Assembly (NCBI RefSeq): GCF_019457535.1
Contig: NZ_CP080417.1
Coordinates: forward strand, 868,001 to 932,000
DNA from: Shewanella halotolerans
GTDB taxonomy: Bacteria > Pseudomonadota > Gammaproteobacteria > Enterobacterales > Shewanellaceae
Direction: 5' to 3'
Length of the DNA stretch: 64,000 nt
Part shown: positions 60,949-64,000 of the stretch, in pieces
Numbering within the stretch: the first letter of the stretch is position 1
Layout of the letters: every line of letters begins with the position of its first letter
Notes under the pieces: model-generated
Database searches by the model: none
The model's input: the letters and a program-made list of their open reading frames with translations, nothing else
What the model was told of the DNA's origin: nothing
Made by a program: the position numbers and the translations under genes

Positions 60949-62391
60949 TTAGAAGGCGCTCAGGCTAAAGAAGGGACTGGCCTGGGAGACCTTCTCCTTG
61001 GGGTTACTCAGGTTGGTGACCGTAAAGGCGATGGTCTGTTTCTGCAGCTTAACGCCGACAAAGTCCGCCTGCTTCTGTTCGAAAACAGTCACCGGATAGC
61101 TCAGCTGTTCACCGGCCTTGATCATCACCTGCTGTGAGGTCTCCTTGGCGAAGCCGTGGTTGCCAGTGTCCTTTAGGCTGATAAGGTACTGGTGATCCTG
61201 CTGGGTCTTGTTGCGGATCTTCAGGGTGTAGCTGTTTTCGATGCGGCCGTCACCTACCTCGCGGTAGAGGCTCTGGCGGTCGCGGATGACGTTGAGATCT
61301 ATGCTCTGGTGGCGATAGAGATCCAGGGCGAACACGCTGAGCATGATGATCACCGCGATGCCATAGCCGACAAACTTGAAGGAGGTAAAACGTTTCACTT
61401 CCTTCTTCTGCAGCTCGTTCTCGCTGGCGTAGCGGATCAAGCCCTTGTCATAGCCGAACTTGTCCATGGTCTGGTCGCAGGCATCGACGCAGGCACCGCA
61501 GTTGATGCACTCATATTGCAGGCCGTTACGAATATCTATCCCCGTGGGGCAGACATCGACACACAGATTACAGTCGACGCAGTCGCCGAGATCGGTAGCC
61601 TGTTTGCGTTTTCGCGGGCCGCGAGACTCGCCGCGAGCGGCGTCATAGGAGACGGTGAGGGTATTGGCGTCGAACATGGCCGACTGAAAGCGGGCGTAGG
61701 GACAGCAGTGCAGGCACATCTGCTCACGCATCCAGCCCGCGTTGAGGTAGGTACACAGGGCGAAGAACCAGACCCAGGCGGTGACCCAGAAACTGGCGCT
61801 TAGGGTAAAGATCTGTGGATAGAGCTCGCTGGCCGGGATGAAGTAGGCGATGAAACCACAGCCGGTGATCAGCCCCGCCAATGCCCAGGCCAGATGCTTG
61901 GCGCCGCGTTTAAGCACCTTCTCAACACTCCAGGGAGCCTTATCCAGGGCGTGACGCTTGTTGCTGTTGCCCTCAATCTGCCGCTCTATCCAGACGAAGG
62001 CGAAGCTCCAGCTGGTCTGAGGGCAGAGGTAGCCACACCAGACACGGCCCCAGAAGACTGTGACGAAGAAGAGGGCGAAGGCGGCGATGATAAACAGCCA
62101 GGCCAGCAGGGTGAAATCCTGCGGCCACAGGGTCAGGTTGAAGAAGTGAAACTCCTGACGCTCCACGTCCAAGAGGATCGCCTGGCGTCCCTGATAGGGG
62201 ATGAAGGGCAACAGGAAGAAGAACAGGATAAGCAGGCTATTGAGGCCCGTGCGCAGACGCTGAAAGCGTCCCTTCTGTTCTTTTATGTGTATCTTACCGC
62301 GCTGCACCGGCAAATTGGTCACGGGGATGGCCTGGCCCAGGGCGGCCTTGGTGGCGATTGGGTTCTCTGTACTGCTGAGATCTTGACTCAT
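60949..62391 (-). CDS. ccoG: cytochrome c oxidase accessory protein CcoG
   Basis: A 480-residue membrane ferredoxin-like protein that reduces copper during cbb3 oxidase assembly. Five or so transmembrane helices, the CGYLCPQ motif, a CLHCCPY motif, two 4Fe-4S clusters (CVDCNLCVDVCP and CINCGACVDACD) and a C-terminal Ig-like periplasmic domain match CcoG/RdxA/FixG. No ccoNOPQ genes are adjacent. A possible sigma-54 promoter and paired palindromes lie upstream, beside the sigma-54 activator gene. Confidence 0.92.
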   Translation of the reverse strand: MSQDLSSTENPIATKAALGQAIPVTNLPVQRGKIHIKEQKGRFQRLRTGLNSLLILFFFLLPFIPYQGRQAILLDVERQEFHFFNLTLWPQDFTLLAWLFIIAAFALFFVTVFWGRVWCGYLCPQTSWSFAFVWIERQIEGNSNKRHALDKAPWSVEKVLKRGAKHLAWALAGLITGCGFIAYFIPASELYPQIFTLSASFWVTAWVWFFALCTYLNAGWMREQMCLHCCPYARFQSAMFDANTLTVSYDAARGESRGPRKRKQATDLGDCVDCNLCVDVCPTGIDIRNGLQYECINCGACVDACDQTMDKFGYDKGLIRYASENELQKKEVKRFTSFKFVGYGIAVIIMLSVFALDLYRHQSIDLNVIRDRQSLYREVGDGRIENSYTLKIRNKTQQDHQYLISLKDTGNHGFAKETSQQVMIKAGEQLSYPVTVFEQKQADFVGVKLQKQTIAFTVTNLSNPKEKVSQASPFFSLSAF

Positions 62392-62429
62392 TGGCTTTCC
62401 AAACTCTTGCTAGGGGAATTGCCGACAGC

Positions 62430-62450
62430 CAATGCAAGTTGGGAACCAAG
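62430..62450 (-). promoter_or_regulatory. possible sigma-54 promoter of ccoG
   Basis: On the minus strand TTGGTTCCCAACTTGCATT gives GG-N10-GC with the correct spacing; TGG and TTGCA match the -24/-12 consensus but the bases between match poorly. The expected start is about 30 bp before the ccoG ATG. Confidence 0.45.
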
Positions 62451-62514
62451 TTTTGTTGCTTTGTAAGTGTTTGAAACTAAATTGGTTTAATTCATCTTCT
62501 CTATTTTGGTTTAG

Positions 62515-62542
62515 CGATATATCGTGCTTTGGCGATATATCG
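62515..62542. promoter_or_regulatory. paired CGATATATCG palindromes
   Basis: Perfect 10-bp palindromes at 62515-62524 and 62533-62542, centres 18 bp apart, about 90-120 bp upstream of the proposed ccoG start point. That position suits enhancer sites for a sigma-54 activator. Confidence 0.65.
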
Positions 62543-62571
62543 CTAATCTGTATGCGATCACTCAAGACGCT

Positions 62572-64000
<1,429 letters not shown>

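Overview
The window reads as a chromosomal segment of a Shewanella-like marine gammaproteobacterium. The main support is a decaheme outer-membrane cytochrome of the MtrC/OmcA type, a split-Soret-like diheme cytochrome, the xerD-dsbC-recJ block, an AtoE-type fatty acid carrier, CcoG, and many LysR, TetR and RND genes. Coding density is high, the core is moderately GC-rich, and no rRNA, tRNA or CRISPR array was seen.

Layout: 1-3.6 kb is glycolytic core (end of epd, pgk, fba) followed by a DUF481 outer-membrane protein. 3.8-9.05 kb holds a split-Soret cytochrome/lipoprotein pair on the minus strand, flanked by two membrane-anchored winged-helix regulators (ToxR/CadC type); the second is followed by a FidL-like partner and an unknown membrane protein. 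9.1-13.0 kb is an accessory island: an IS110/IS1111-type insertion sequence sitting inside a palindromic repeat, an AT-rich TIR/deoxyribosyltransferase-like gene, and a field of nested palindromic repeat modules. 13.0-17.7 kb is the decaheme cytochrome, divergent from two overlapping LysR genes. 17.7-33.9 kb is mostly core: a PAS sensor with a decayed GGDEF domain, a radical SAM protein, an RND pump, srmB, yfiC, brnQ, xerD, dsbC, recJ and a DMT transporter.

33.9-36.5 kb is a second accessory patch: a 12-copy 8-bp tandem repeat, more repeat modules, and three small AT-rich genes, two of them preceded by integron-cassette-like boundaries. 36.5-64 kb carries metabolic and stress genes: an M19 dipeptidase-like protein lacking metal ligands, DJ-1/PfpI, two TetR-controlled redox enzymes, tandem universal stress proteins, a TonB receptor, a secreted M43 metalloprotease, PH-domain membrane proteins, an AtoE carrier, an ABC exporter, a lipocalin, an acyl-CoA ligase, CcoG, and a sigma-54 activator that runs to the window edge.

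Regulation visible in the sequence includes probable TyrR (brnQ), PsrA (acyl-CoA ligase), Fur (TonB receptor), CRP (split-Soret intergenic region) and TetR operators, and a possible sigma-54 promoter with paired upstream palindromes before ccoG. The least explained structures are the nested hairpin repeats and their link to the IS, the orphan cassette-like genes, the lipoprotein that resembles a free-standing decaheme-cytochrome beta domain, and short tandem duplications at gene 3' ends.
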